From: CAYYMX01 sp964473045
GTDB lineage: Bacteria; Pseudomonadota; Alphaproteobacteria; Methylaequorales; Methylaequoraceae
Length of the DNA: 34,464 nt
NCBI GenBank assembly: GCA_964473045.1
Contig: CAYYMX010000006.1
Span: forward strand, 1-34,464
Reading direction: 5' to 3'
The position numbers and the translations under genes are program-made. The notes beneath the pieces are model-generated. The model did not search any database and was not told the origin of the DNA. It worked only from the letters and a program-made list of their open reading frames with translations. Below are positions 24,964 through 32,996 of this stretch, one piece after another (position 1 is the first letter of the stretch; every line of letters begins with the position of its first letter).

Positions 24964-25788
24964 TTAAACTTCTATTATTCCTTTTAAAAAACAAAAAATC
25001 AAATCAATACGTGATAATTTAACTTTTTTTTTTAAAGGATCCTTATTTTTTAATAGATAGCATAGTTTTTGAGCAATATGAAATATAATTAAAGTTTCTT
25101 TTCTAAGTCTCCAAAACTCAATGAGTTTTAAATTTTTTTTTGCCCCTTTTAACATTTCTTCAACTTTAAAAACCAAAGAGTTTTTCATATCCCAAAAATC
25201 TCTATCTGATTCTGGTAATTTTAAATTGGAAGGAGATAATGAAAATGTTTTGAAAAAAGATAATGGAATATACACTCTGTTCAACTTTAAAAAGTCTTCT
25301 TTACAGTCTTGTAAATGATTTAGGATTTGCAAAGCACTACACAAATTATCAGAGGCATCATAGACATTTCGTAGATTCTTTTCTTTGTTGTCTGTATAAT
25401 ATATGTCAATAAAGAACCTTCCCACAGGATTTGCTGAATATTTGCAATATTCTAGTAATTCATTCCAGTTCCTGTATCTTTTTTTTTTTGCATCAAGTAT
25501 AAAGGCCTTTAGAAGGCTTCTTGCGTAGTCAATAGGAATATTCTTTTCTTTACATGTTTTTATAAGATTGTTAATTACTTTTATCTTTGATTCTGTTTTC
25601 TTTTTAAGAATGTTGTCAAAGAACTTTAATATTTTTTCTTTTTCTGGCCTCATCAATAAATTATTATCAGCAACATCATCAGCAGTTCTAGCAAAAAAGT
25701 AAAAGTTTCTAATAATATTTCTTTTTTTTTTTTCTATAATAAATGAGGAGACTGGAAAATTTTCATCAGTAAAGCTTTTTCCAGACAA
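24964..25788 (-). CDS. hpnC: hydroxysqualene synthase HpnC
   Basis: HpnC converts presqualene diphosphate to hydroxysqualene. The protein shows the HpnC N-terminus SGKSFTDENFPVSS, the first Asp motif FYFFARTADDVADNN and the second region LQILNHLQDCKEDFLKLNRVYIP. TTG 25788 is the first conventional start, but it has no ribosome binding site. The frame stays open upstream into the hpnB end, where ATT 25824 is preceded at 5 bases by GGGAG (25834-25830) and overlaps the hpnB stop. Use of ATT would add 12 residues. Length either way (274 or 286) fits the family. It is the second gene of the leftward hopanoid operon. Confidence 0.9.
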   Translation of the reverse strand: MSGKSFTDENFPVSSFIIEKKKRNIIRNFYFFARTADDVADNNLLMRPEKEKILKFFDNILKKKTESKIKVINNLIKTCKEKNIPIDYARSLLKAFILDAKKKRYRNWNELLEYCKYSANPVGRFFIDIYYTDNKEKNLRNVYDASDNLCSALQILNHLQDCKEDFLKLNRVYIPLSFFKTFSLSPSNLKLPESDRDFWDMKNSLVFKVEEMLKGAKKNLKLIEFWRLRKETLIIFHIAQKLCYLLKNKDPLKKKVKLSRIDLIFCFLKGIIEV

Positions 25789-25819
25789 AAGTTTTAAAAC
25801 TTTTTTCTCACTTAAATTT

Positions 25820-27007
25820 TTAATAATTTCTCCCTTTCCATGGGTTTCCTTTTTTAGCCAAATGATTATATGCGGAGCTAACTATCATGAACATATAAAA
25901 TGTGGCTGAAATAGGTAGAGAAAAATAATATAAAACGTTTAATTTGTAAAATTTAATAGTGGGAATACTTGTGACTATGATCAATAAAATCGTAATAGCG
26001 TTGATAATATGCAAATTATTTTTTGTAATATCCAGTAAAAATAAATTTAGAAAAGGTGTCAGATATAAAAAAAATAGGCTTACGACTGAAAATACTACCA
26101 GAATGAATGAGTAATTAAGTTGTTCAAAAGCTGTCCTTGAAACCATTTTCCATATTTCTGCCAATTTAAAATATTTTCTTTTACTAACGACGTCATTTGT
26201 TAGCCCTAACCACAAACTACCATTTTTTTTTAGTAATCTTGCTAGGTTACAGTCGTCAATAACTTTATCTTTTATTTTTTCAAACAGGTTTTGTTTGTGA
26301 AATGCTTTTGCTTTGCAAAAAACAAAGCCTCCAGCTGCCGCTGCAGTTTTAAAATTTTTGTTATTGACAGCATTAAAGGGATAAAGTTTTTGAAAGAAAA
26401 AAATAAATGCTGGAATCAAAATTTTTTCCCAAAAAGTCTGACAGTTCAATTTTGCCATTAGTGATATCATCATGAAATTGTTTTGTATTAGACAATTTTT
26501 GACATTATAAATTATATTATTTTTTAAGACTATATCTGAGTCTATGAAAAGAAAAAACTTATAATTTTTTTTGATAGCTGAGTCTATGCCCTGTTTAAGT
26601 GCCCAAACTTTGCCACTCCATATGGGCGGTAGCTTTTTCCCATTTATAATTTTAAATCTCTTAAAATTTAAATCTTCAAATGTTTTTTCAGCAATTTGAA
26701 CGGTTTTATCTGTGCTGTTATCGTTGATTATTAATATATCAAACATTGAAAGATTTTGTGCCACTATTGATTTTAGTGTGTTTTCAATTGTTTTTTCCTC
26801 ATTTCGTGCAGGAATTATTATGCAAATATCAACTGTTTCCTTTTTTTTTAAATTTTTTTTGATATTAATGTAAAACTTTTCATTAAAAACAACTTTGTTG
26901 GTCCAAAAAAAAGGTTGTTTAGAAAAAAAATCTCTTCCATGAAAAAAAGCTAAATAAATCCAACTAGCAAAAGGAAAAAAAAATAGAATTGTTTGTAGAA
27001 CAGTCAT
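25820..27007 (-). CDS. hpnB: hopanoid-associated family 2 glycosyltransferase HpnB
   Basis: A 395-residue membrane glycosyltransferase. An N-terminal hydrophobic segment (about residues 2-20) is followed by the GT-A core: DICIIIPARNEEKTIENTLKSIV, ILIINDNSTD, LPPIWSGKVWALKQGID and the DxD motif in FLFIDSDIVL. IDDCNLARLLKKNG corresponds to the acceptor-site acid. Three to four hydrophobic helices follow from about residue 290 to the end. HpnB-type proteins are in many hopanoid clusters; the sugar and acceptor are not established. It heads the leftward operon hpnB-C-dxs-D-E-shc-G. The upstream region to the divergent torF-like gene (27008-27185) should hold its promoter. Confidence 0.88.
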   Translation of the reverse strand: MTVLQTILFFFPFASWIYLAFFHGRDFFSKQPFFWTNKVVFNEKFYINIKKNLKKKETVDICIIIPARNEEKTIENTLKSIVAQNLSMFDILIINDNSTDKTVQIAEKTFEDLNFKRFKIINGKKLPPIWSGKVWALKQGIDSAIKKNYKFFLFIDSDIVLKNNIIYNVKNCLIQNNFMMISLMAKLNCQTFWEKILIPAFIFFFQKLYPFNAVNNKNFKTAAAAGGFVFCKAKAFHKQNLFEKIKDKVIDDCNLARLLKKNGSLWLGLTNDVVSKRKYFKLAEIWKMVSRTAFEQLNYSFILVVFSVVSLFFLYLTPFLNLFLLDITKNNLHIINAITILLIIVTSIPTIKFYKLNVLYYFSLPISATFYMFMIVSSAYNHLAKKGNPWKGRNY

Positions 27008-27066
27008 AAACGAATCATAATAAAGTTGCGAAAATACAACAAAATAGTAAGAAAGTTAATTTTTTA

Positions 27067-27096
27067 TTGAAATTTTGTTGAAATTGTAATTATAAA
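27067..27096 (+). promoter_or_regulatory. candidate sigma70 promoter upstream of the TorF-like gene
   Basis: TTGAAA (27067-27072) and TATAAA (27091-27096) are spaced by 18 bases, about 90 bases before the ATG of the outer-membrane protein gene. The region is so AT-rich that chance matches are common, so this is tentative. AAGGAGA at about 27171-27177 is a strong ribosome binding site for the same gene. Confidence 0.35.
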
Positions 27097-27185
27097 ACTT
27101 TAGATTGTGATTAATGTGATTAAAAATTAAACAGATTTATTAATGATTAAATTATAGGCAATTATAAAAAAAGGAGAGATATAAT

Positions 27186-27989
27186 ATGTTAAAAAAAACT
27201 TTTATTTTTAGTGGTCTTTTGGCTGCAACTTTAGCTTACAAGGATGTAAATAGTTTTGAGTTTCCTGATAAACCACCAGTTGGAGAGCTTTCTGCAAATG
27301 TAAGTTATTATTCAAACTATATTTGGAGAGGTGAAGAGCAAACAGGCGGTCTGGCTTTGCAAGGTGGTTTTGATTATGGTGTAACGCTTATGGATCAGTA
27401 TGTGGATTTTTATGTTGGAACATGGGCTGCGAACTTAAATACCAACGGTTTTGGCATGGAATTAGACTATTATGGTGGTATTACTGGATCTGTTCCAATG
27501 TTGGAGGAGTATTTATCTTATGATGGTGGAATTCTATATTATGATTATCCTGGAGCCTCATCCCAATCTCCTGATAGTGACGACGGCACAGGGGGTGCTG
27601 GTACAAGAAGCATGGAATTTGTTGAATACTATGGTGCAGTTACATTATCTCTACCTTATGATTTAAGTATTACCTACTATCATGGTAGTTCTCCAACAGG
27701 TTATAATGGAAACTATGATTATTCTTATAATAATGTTAGTGCTGAAGTCCCAATTTCGTCTACTCCTTTTACACTTTATGGTGGAGTAGGATTTAGTGAA
27801 TCTGATACTGCAGACAATGTTACAGGTGCAGGATTTACTGACTATAAGGTTGGGCTTTCAACTTCTATTTTTGGTCTTGATTGGGGACTTGAATATACTG
27901 GAACGAGTGATTATGCAGCTCCCGGTGTAGATGAAGATACCACTGCAGGTGGTGACCATATTGTTGGGTACGTTTCAGCTAGCTTTTAG
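27186..27989 (+). CDS. TorF-family putative outer-membrane porin
   Basis: A 267-residue protein with an N-terminal signal-peptide-like stretch (MLKKTFIFSGLLAATLA), then the family N-terminal motif SANVSYYSNYIWRGEEQTG with LALQGGFDYG. The rest alternates aromatic and small residues (beta strands), is rich in Tyr and Gly, contains low-charge loops such as SPDSDDGTGGAG, and ends in Phe, typical of outer-membrane beta-barrels. It belongs to the TorF/gcw_chp family of unknown substrate. Codon use is clearly less Lys/AAA-rich than its neighbours, fitting a highly expressed surface protein. It has its own strong ribosome binding site and a hairpin after the stop, so it is probably monocistronic. Confidence 0.85.
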   Translation: MLKKTFIFSGLLAATLAYKDVNSFEFPDKPPVGELSANVSYYSNYIWRGEEQTGGLALQGGFDYGVTLMDQYVDFYVGTWAANLNTNGFGMELDYYGGITGSVPMLEEYLSYDGGILYYDYPGASSQSPDSDDGTGGAGTRSMEFVEYYGAVTLSLPYDLSITYYHGSSPTGYNGNYDYSYNNVSAEVPISSTPFTLYGGVGFSESDTADNVTGAGFTDYKVGLSTSIFGLDWGLEYTGTSDYAAPGVDEDTTAGGDHIVGYVSASF

Positions 27990-28014
27990 TTCTTGCTATA
28001 TACCCTTGTTGGTT

Positions 28015-28047
28015 GTGGTTGAAATGTCAACCCACTCAGCATTTTTT
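28015..28047 (+). terminator. likely intrinsic terminator of the TorF-like gene
   Basis: GTGGTTGA (28015-28022) pairs with TCAACCCAC (28027-28035), an 8-bp stem with one bulged C and a 4-base loop. A T6 run follows at 28042-28047. The run is six bases from the stem, farther than ideal. It lies 25 bases after the stop and before the convergent ctaA end. Confidence 0.5.
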
Positions 28048-28054
28048 ACAAATT

Positions 28055-29110
28055 CTAGTGTTTAAGATTTTTATTAATTTCTGCTAGCAAAATAATTAAA
28101 ACACTTAAGACTAACAAAGATCCGATTTGATGAAAAAGCCCAAGAAAAATGGGTACATACAAAATTAATGTAGTTATACCTAATATATATTGTGCTGAAA
28201 TGAGAAAAATAAGGAAAGTTAACATTCTTTTAAAGAATGTATTATGATTTTCTCTTAGATTGTAGATTGATGAGAAGACTATGGCTAGTAAAGTTGTTGT
28301 AGATAATGCTCTGTGCATAAATTGAAGAAACCCTGTATCATAAAGAAAGTAGGAATATCCTTGAGTTTGGTTTGTTAGGTCATCAAATATAGGCGGTAAA
28401 AAAGATTCATTCATTAGTGGAAAACTGTTATATACTAATCCTGCATCTGTTCCAGCAACAAAGGCACCCGAGATTATTGTAATAAAAATTAAAACAACCA
28501 AACACGAAACAAATTTTTTAAGCTTTAATTCTATTCTAGTATTGTTTGGGTATGAAATTATATTATGCCTAAAAAGGGCCCAGAACATAAATAATAGCAA
28601 GGAATAAATTATAAAACCATTTACTAGATGGATTGATAGTCTAAAGTGACTAACATCAGGCTTATCAATCAGTCCGCTTTCAACCATAAACCATCCCATG
28701 AAAGCCTGAAAAAAACCAACTAGTGATAAGAAAAGGTGAAACATCTTTTCTCTGTGCTTCAATTTTTTTCTCAGCCAAAAAAATAATAGTGGTAAGAAAT
28801 ATGTTATTCCAATAATTCTGCCCCAAATCCTATGTAAATATTCCCAGTAGAAAATACTTTTGAATTCGTAAATTGACATATGGAAGTTCTTAAGTTTGAA
28901 TTCTGGTGATTCTTTATATTTATCAAACAAAATATTCCAATCGTCAATATTATTGGGAGGCATGATGTCGCTTAGCAATCTCCATTCAGTTATGGAAAGT
29001 CCCGAATCAGTTAGTCTGGTTATTCCTCCAATAACAATCATAAGAAAAACCATGAAAAGATTAAAAAACAACCAAAAAATTTTAAGATTCTCTTCTAAAG
29101 TATTGCTCAT
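28055..29110 (-). CDS. ctaA: heme A synthase CtaA (COX15 type)
   Basis: CtaA oxidises the methyl group of heme O to give heme A for cytochrome c oxidase, in the inner membrane. The 351-residue protein has about eight hydrophobic helices. Conserved segments are IGGITRLTDSGLSITEW at helix 1, YWEYLHRIWGRIIG with a heme-ligand type His, FRLSIHLVNGFIIY, FVAGTDAGLVYNSFPLMN, FMHRALSTT and IFLGLFHQIGSLLVL with further conserved His residues. No cta partner gene is adjacent. It is divergent from cysH; the shared 93-base gap contains an inverted repeat (29158-29178). Confidence 0.95.
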   Translation of the reverse strand: MSNTLEENLKIFWLFFNLFMVFLMIVIGGITRLTDSGLSITEWRLLSDIMPPNNIDDWNILFDKYKESPEFKLKNFHMSIYEFKSIFYWEYLHRIWGRIIGITYFLPLLFFWLRKKLKHREKMFHLFLSLVGFFQAFMGWFMVESGLIDKPDVSHFRLSIHLVNGFIIYSLLLFMFWALFRHNIISYPNNTRIELKLKKFVSCLVVLIFITIISGAFVAGTDAGLVYNSFPLMNESFLPPIFDDLTNQTQGYSYFLYDTGFLQFMHRALSTTTLLAIVFSSIYNLRENHNTFFKRMLTFLIFLISAQYILGITTLILYVPIFLGLFHQIGSLLVLSVLIILLAEINKNLKH

Positions 29111-29157
29111 AAGTCTATTAATAAATAGTAGTAGAAAAATTAAAATACATTTAAATA

Positions 29158-29178
29158 GTGTATAATATATTAATACAC
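29158..29178. promoter_or_regulatory. imperfect inverted repeat in the ctaA-cysH gap, possible operator
   Basis: GTGTAT (29158-29163) and ATACAC (29173-29178) form 6-bp arms of a 21-base imperfect palindrome with an A/T-only centre. It overlaps a TATAAT-like hexamer (29161-29166) and lies 26 bases upstream of the first cysH start. Its position suits an operator of a dimeric repressor for the sulfate-assimilation operon. No regulator gene is nearby. A TTGACA at 29187-29192 is a second promoter element in this gap. Confidence 0.4.
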
Positions 29179-29203
29179 ATAATTTATTGACAATATTGTA
29201 ACA

Positions 29204-29920
29204 ATGTACTTAATAGTATTTATGGAGAAAAAAAAAATTATAAAAGAATTGAATCAAGAATTTAATAATTGCGAACCTAAGAAAATATTAGAATTTTGCA
29301 TTAATAATTTGTTCAAAAAAAAAATAGTATATGTATGTTCTTTTGGTACAGAATCAGCAATAATTTTAGATTTAATATCCAAAATTGATCCAACACTACC
29401 AATTGTTTTGTTAAACACACATTTTCTTTTTGAAGAAACACTAGAATACAGAAAGCAGCTTATAAATATTTTTAAATTAGAAAACTGTACCGAGATTCTT
29501 CCAGATCTAAATGATCTTAAAAAGAATGATAAAAATAATGATTTGTGGAAGACTGACCCAGAAAAATGTTGTGAGATAAGAAAAGTTTTACCGCTAGAAA
29601 AAGAATTAATGAAATATGATGCTTGGATATCTGGCCGTAAATCATACCATGGAGCTGAGAGAGAAAACTTAAAGGTTTTTGAGTATCAAAATGAAAAAGT
29701 TGTTGTAAATCCGATAATTTTTATGAAAGAAGAAAGGATTAAGAATTATTTTGTTCAGGAAAAGATTCCAAGGCACCCTCTTTACTTAAAAGGCTATTTA
29801 TCCATTGGTTGTACTAATTGCACTGCAAAAACCTTAAATAATAAAGATATAAGGTCAGGAAGATGGGTGAATAGTTCAAAAACTGAGTGTGGAATTCATA
29901 AACTTGAAAAGGAGAGTTAA
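29204..29920 (+). CDS. cysH: assimilatory adenylyl-sulfate (APS) reductase, CysH family
   Basis: CysH reduces activated sulfate to sulfite. The PP-loop-type core reads VYVCSFGTESAIILDLIS. The pattern KCCEIRKVLPL (Cys 122 and 123) with GCTNC (Cys 203 and 206) is the [4Fe-4S] motif of the APS-using type rather than the PAPS-only enterobacterial type, and the catalytic Cys is in TECGIH (residue 229). The length of 238 residues is normal. Two in-frame ATGs exist, 29204 and 29222; the second removes six hydrophobic residues and may be the true start, but neither has a clear ribosome binding site. It is the first gene of cysH-cysD-cysNC. Confidence 0.92.
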   Translation: MYLIVFMEKKKIIKELNQEFNNCEPKKILEFCINNLFKKKIVYVCSFGTESAIILDLISKIDPTLPIVLLNTHFLFEETLEYRKQLINIFKLENCTEILPDLNDLKKNDKNNDLWKTDPEKCCEIRKVLPLEKELMKYDAWISGRKSYHGAERENLKVFEYQNEKVVVNPIIFMKEERIKNYFVQEKIPRHPLYLKGYLSIGCTNCTAKTLNNKDIRSGRWVNSSKTECGIHKLEKES

Positions 29921-29921
29921 G

Positions 29922-30716
29922 ATGGACTATTTGTCAAGGTTAGAGAATGAAAGTATCTATATTTTTCGACAAGCATACAGATCTATCAAAAATATATCAA
30001 TGTTATGGTCACTTGGAAAAGATTCAAATGTAATGATTTGGTTAGCATTTAAGGCATTTTTAGGGAAAATTCCATTTCCTGTGGTTCACGTTGATACAGG
30101 AAAAAAATTTAAGGAAATGTATGATTTTAGAAATAAGTATGAAAAATTGTGGAATTTAAACTTAATTAAAGGTGAGTGCCCCCCCATAGAAGAAATAGAC
30201 TCTTCATTTCCACCCGCTGCTCGTTCAGCAGCTAGAAAAACAGAAGGTTTAAAAAATTTGATAATTAAGTACAAATTCAAAGGAGTAATAGCTGGAATTA
30301 GAAGAGATGAGCAAGGAACTAGAGCAAAAGAAAGAATTTTTAGTCCAAGGAATCAAAGTGGTCTATGGGATACAAAAAACCAACCACCAGAATTTTGGGA
30401 TCAGTCAAATTTTAATTATCCTGATGACGTGCATGTCAGGGTTCACCCTTTATTAGGTTGGACAGAATTAGATATTTGGAGATATATAAAACGAGAGAAA
30501 ATTCCGCTAGTTGATCTCTATTTCTCAAAAAATGGCAAAAGATACCGTTCGCTAGGCGATAAAGACATTACTTATCCAGTAAAAAGTGAAGCAAAAAATA
30601 TTAATGAAATTATTAAAGAGTTGGAAACTACAAAAGTTTCTGAACGATCAGGTAGGGCTATGGATCACGAACAAGAAGATGTTTTTGAAAAATTAAGGTC
30701 TTCTGGATACATGTAA
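29922..30716 (+). CDS. cysD: sulfate adenylyltransferase subunit 2 (CysD)
   Basis: CysD is the small, catalytic ATP-sulfurylase subunit that, driven by the CysN GTPase, makes APS from sulfate and ATP. ATG 29922 is chosen because GGAGAG lies just upstream (29911-29916) and the product then begins YLSRLENESIYIFRQAY, the usual CysD N-terminus; an open frame from 29889 lies inside the cysH end. Motifs: the PP-loop MLWSLGKDSNVMIWLA, PFPVVHVDTGKKF, and the C-terminal RSGRAMDHEQEDVFEKL. The 264-residue length is slightly shorter than the enterobacterial enzyme. It is one base before cysNC. Confidence 0.95.
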   Translation: MDYLSRLENESIYIFRQAYRSIKNISMLWSLGKDSNVMIWLAFKAFLGKIPFPVVHVDTGKKFKEMYDFRNKYEKLWNLNLIKGECPPIEEIDSSFPPAARSAARKTEGLKNLIIKYKFKGVIAGIRRDEQGTRAKERIFSPRNQSGLWDTKNQPPEFWDQSNFNYPDDVHVRVHPLLGWTELDIWRYIKREKIPLVDLYFSKNGKRYRSLGDKDITYPVKSEAKNINEIIKELETTKVSERSGRAMDHEQEDVFEKLRSSGYM

Positions 30717-30717
30717 T

Positions 30718-32598
30718 ATGAAAAAAAAATCAAAGATCATAGAAATTCCTAAAGTTGTAATAGTTGGCCATGTAGATCATGGTAAATCATCATTTATTGG
30801 AAGGTTAATGCACGATTTAAATCAAGTTCCTGAAGGAAAATATGAAGAATTGAAAGAGGTGAGCAAAAAACGCGGAATAGAATTTGAATATGCATTTTTG
30901 CTAGATGCATTACAAGCAGAAAGAGATCAGGGGGTTACTATTGATACGACCCAGATTTTTTTTAAAACTTTAAAAAGAAATTATGTTTTTATAGATGCTC
31001 CTGGGCATAAGGAGTTTATAAGAAATATGATCACTGGGGCATCATCAGCAAATATTGCAATATTAATCGTTGATGTAAATGAAGGAATAAAAGAACAAAC
31101 TAAGAAACATGCCTATTTATTGAAACTACTAGGGATTGATGAGGTAATTGTTTTATTTAATAAAATGGATAAAATACATTTTGACAAAAAGAAGTTTCTA
31201 AAAGTTTTTAATCAATTAACTGAATTTCTAAAAAAAATAAATGTTTCAATAGTTAGTTCAATTCCAATATCAGCAAAGTATGGAGATAATATTGTTATTA
31301 AAAGTAAAAAAATGATTTGGTATAAGGATAGAGTTTTTGTTGATGTTCTAGATGAATGTAAATCAAACACATCATCGTCTAGTGAGGAATTTAGAATGCC
31401 TGTACAGGATATATATAAAGTTGGTGACAAGAGAATCATTGTAGGAAGAATTGAATCAGGAAAGGTGTCAAAGAATGATGAGTTGCTCATTTTGCCTTCT
31501 AATGAAGAGGTAAAAATTAGCTCTTTTGAAGTTTGGCCTAAATCAAAAAAAGAATATGAAGCAGGAGAATGTGTAGGTATTACTTTGAAAGATCAAATAT
31601 TTGTAGATAAAGGAAATATGATTTCTCACAAATTTGATGCTCCAAAATTAATGAAATCTTTTGAGGCTAGTGTTTTTTGGTTGAGTAAAAATTATCTCAA
31701 AACAAAAAAAAAATATTTAATGAAAATAAATACAGGTGAGTATTTAGTTTCTGTTGAAAAAATCAAAAACGTCTTGGATACCAATAGTCTTGACTCCAAT
31801 TATAGTTCAGAATCAGTAAAAAAAAATGAAATCTGTGAATTAATTCTCCATTCTTCTCAATTAATTCCAATGGATGATTTTAAAACTAACAAAAAAACAG
31901 GGAGGTTTTGTTTGTTAGATGAAGAAGAAATTGTTGCTGGAGGTATTGTAAGCATTGAAAATTTCCCAGACCAAAAAAATTTAACTGAAAGTATAGATTC
32001 TAATATAGTCCCTGTTGACTTTTCAGTTAAAGAAGTCGATAGGATTGCAAAGTTGAAGCATCGGCCTGCAATTATTTGGTTGACAGGTCTTTCTGGATCA
32101 GGAAAAAGTACAATTGCTAAAGAAATAGAAAGAAGACTTTTTCTAAAAAATTATAACGTTTTTGTACTAGATGGAGATAATTTAAGGTTAGGACTAAATA
32201 AAGGTTTAAGTTTTACTCCAGATGATAGAATGGAAAATATACGAAGGACTGGGGAGGTAGCCTCTTTGTTTTCTCAGGCTGGTTTTGTTGTCTTGGTTTC
32301 TTTAATATCTCCATACAAAAGTGAACGAAAAAGGGTTAGAGATATGAGACCAGAAATTTTTAAGGAAATTTTTGTCAGAGCATCATTAAAAGAATGTTCA
32401 AAAAGAGATATAAAAGGTTTGTATTCTAAGGCAAAAAAAGGTGAGATAAAAAATTTTACGGGAATTTCATCTCCTTATGAAGAGCCAGAAAAACCTGATT
32501 TAACTTTGGAAACTGAAAGAGAATCAGTTGATGAGAGTGTTTCTAAATTAGAGAGTTTTATTATTAACAAATTTGGAATACACAAAAAAATTAGTTGA
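30718..32598 (+). CDS. cysNC: fused sulfate adenylyltransferase subunit 1 / APS kinase (CysNC)
   Basis: A 626-residue fusion. The N-terminal GTPase domain has G1 GHVDHGKS (residues 17-24), G3 DAPGHKEF, G4 NKMD and G5-like SAKYG, followed by EF-Tu-like beta-barrel domains to about residue 435. The C-terminal APS kinase has the P-loop GLSGSGKST (457-465), FVLDGDNLRLGLNKGL, and FTPDDRMENIRRTGEVA, with LISPYKSERKRVRDM after it. It therefore drives APS synthesis with CysD and can also make PAPS. Similar fusions are known in rhizobia (NodQ) and other proteobacteria. The stop TGA overlaps a TTGACA (32595-32600), the likely groES -35 element. Confidence 0.96.
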   Translation: MKKKSKIIEIPKVVIVGHVDHGKSSFIGRLMHDLNQVPEGKYEELKEVSKKRGIEFEYAFLLDALQAERDQGVTIDTTQIFFKTLKRNYVFIDAPGHKEFIRNMITGASSANIAILIVDVNEGIKEQTKKHAYLLKLLGIDEVIVLFNKMDKIHFDKKKFLKVFNQLTEFLKKINVSIVSSIPISAKYGDNIVIKSKKMIWYKDRVFVDVLDECKSNTSSSSEEFRMPVQDIYKVGDKRIIVGRIESGKVSKNDELLILPSNEEVKISSFEVWPKSKKEYEAGECVGITLKDQIFVDKGNMISHKFDAPKLMKSFEASVFWLSKNYLKTKKKYLMKINTGEYLVSVEKIKNVLDTNSLDSNYSSESVKKNEICELILHSSQLIPMDDFKTNKKTGRFCLLDEEEIVAGGIVSIENFPDQKNLTESIDSNIVPVDFSVKEVDRIAKLKHRPAIIWLTGLSGSGKSTIAKEIERRLFLKNYNVFVLDGDNLRLGLNKGLSFTPDDRMENIRRTGEVASLFSQAGFVVLVSLISPYKSERKRVRDMRPEIFKEIFVRASLKECSKRDIKGLYSKAKKGEIKNFTGISSPYEEPEKPDLTLETERESVDESVSKLESFIINKFGIHKKIS

Positions 32599-32622
32599 CA
32601 AAATTTTAATTTTTACTATTTT
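32595..32622 (+). promoter_or_regulatory. candidate sigma70-type promoter of groES-groEL
   Basis: TTGACA (32595-32600) matches the -35 consensus, and TATTTT (32617-32622) follows after 16 bases as a possible -10. The CIRCE operator begins at 32621, so a bound repressor would cover the promoter start, as expected for HrcA control. The -35 overlaps the cysNC stop. Confidence 0.5.
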
Positions 32623-32647
32623 AGCACTCGTTAAGCTATAGTGCTAA
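32621..32647 (+). promoter_or_regulatory. CIRCE operator (HrcA binding site)
   Basis: TTAGCACTC (32621-32629), nine bases, then TAGTGCTAA (32639-32647). This matches the CIRCE consensus TTAGCACTC-N9-GAGTGCTAA except for one base in the right arm (T instead of G at 32639). It lies 48 bases before the groES start, the usual place in alphaproteobacteria, and indicates HrcA repression that is lifted on heat stress. Confidence 0.93.
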
Positions 32648-32694
32648 CAAGGCTGTAGTTTTTAATTTGAATTGTCTAGAAAGGGAGATTCTTT

Positions 32695-32985
32695 ATGAAA
32701 TTTAAACCATTGCACGACCGTGTTGTCGTAAAACGCCTTGAAAGTGATGAGAAGTCTGCTGGTGGAATAATAATTCCTGATACAGCAAAAGAAAAGCCAA
32801 GTGAAGGGGAAGTAATTGCCGTTGGACCTGGTGAAATGACTGAAGATGGTAAACTCAAACGAATGAATGTAAAAAAAGGTGATAAAATCTTGTTTGGAAA
32901 ATGGTCAGGTACAGAAGTTAAACTTGATGGTCTAGATCTTTTAATCATGAAGGAATCGGACATAATGGGAATATTACAACAATAA
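32695..32985 (+). CDS. groES: co-chaperonin GroES
   Basis: GroES caps the GroEL ring. The 96-residue protein has the standard features: KFKPLHDRVVVKRLE at the N-terminus, the mobile loop ESDEKSAGGIIIPDTAKEKP, GEVIAVGPGE and KVKLDGL-like ends (EVKLDGLDLLIMKESDIMGIL). AAGGGAGA lies upstream of the ATG. groEL follows after 11 bases. Codon use is less A-biased than in the cofactor genes, as expected of a highly expressed gene. Confidence 0.98.
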   Translation: MKFKPLHDRVVVKRLESDEKSAGGIIIPDTAKEKPSEGEVIAVGPGEMTEDGKLKRMNVKKGDKILFGKWSGTEVKLDGLDLLIMKESDIMGILQQ

Positions 32986-32996
32986 GGAGTTAAAAT

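Noticed and set aside
27008..27185. Possible small gene or RNA in the hpnB to TorF-like gap
   Set aside because: No open frame with a ribosome binding site and no stable hairpin is visible; it looks like an AT-rich divergent promoter region.
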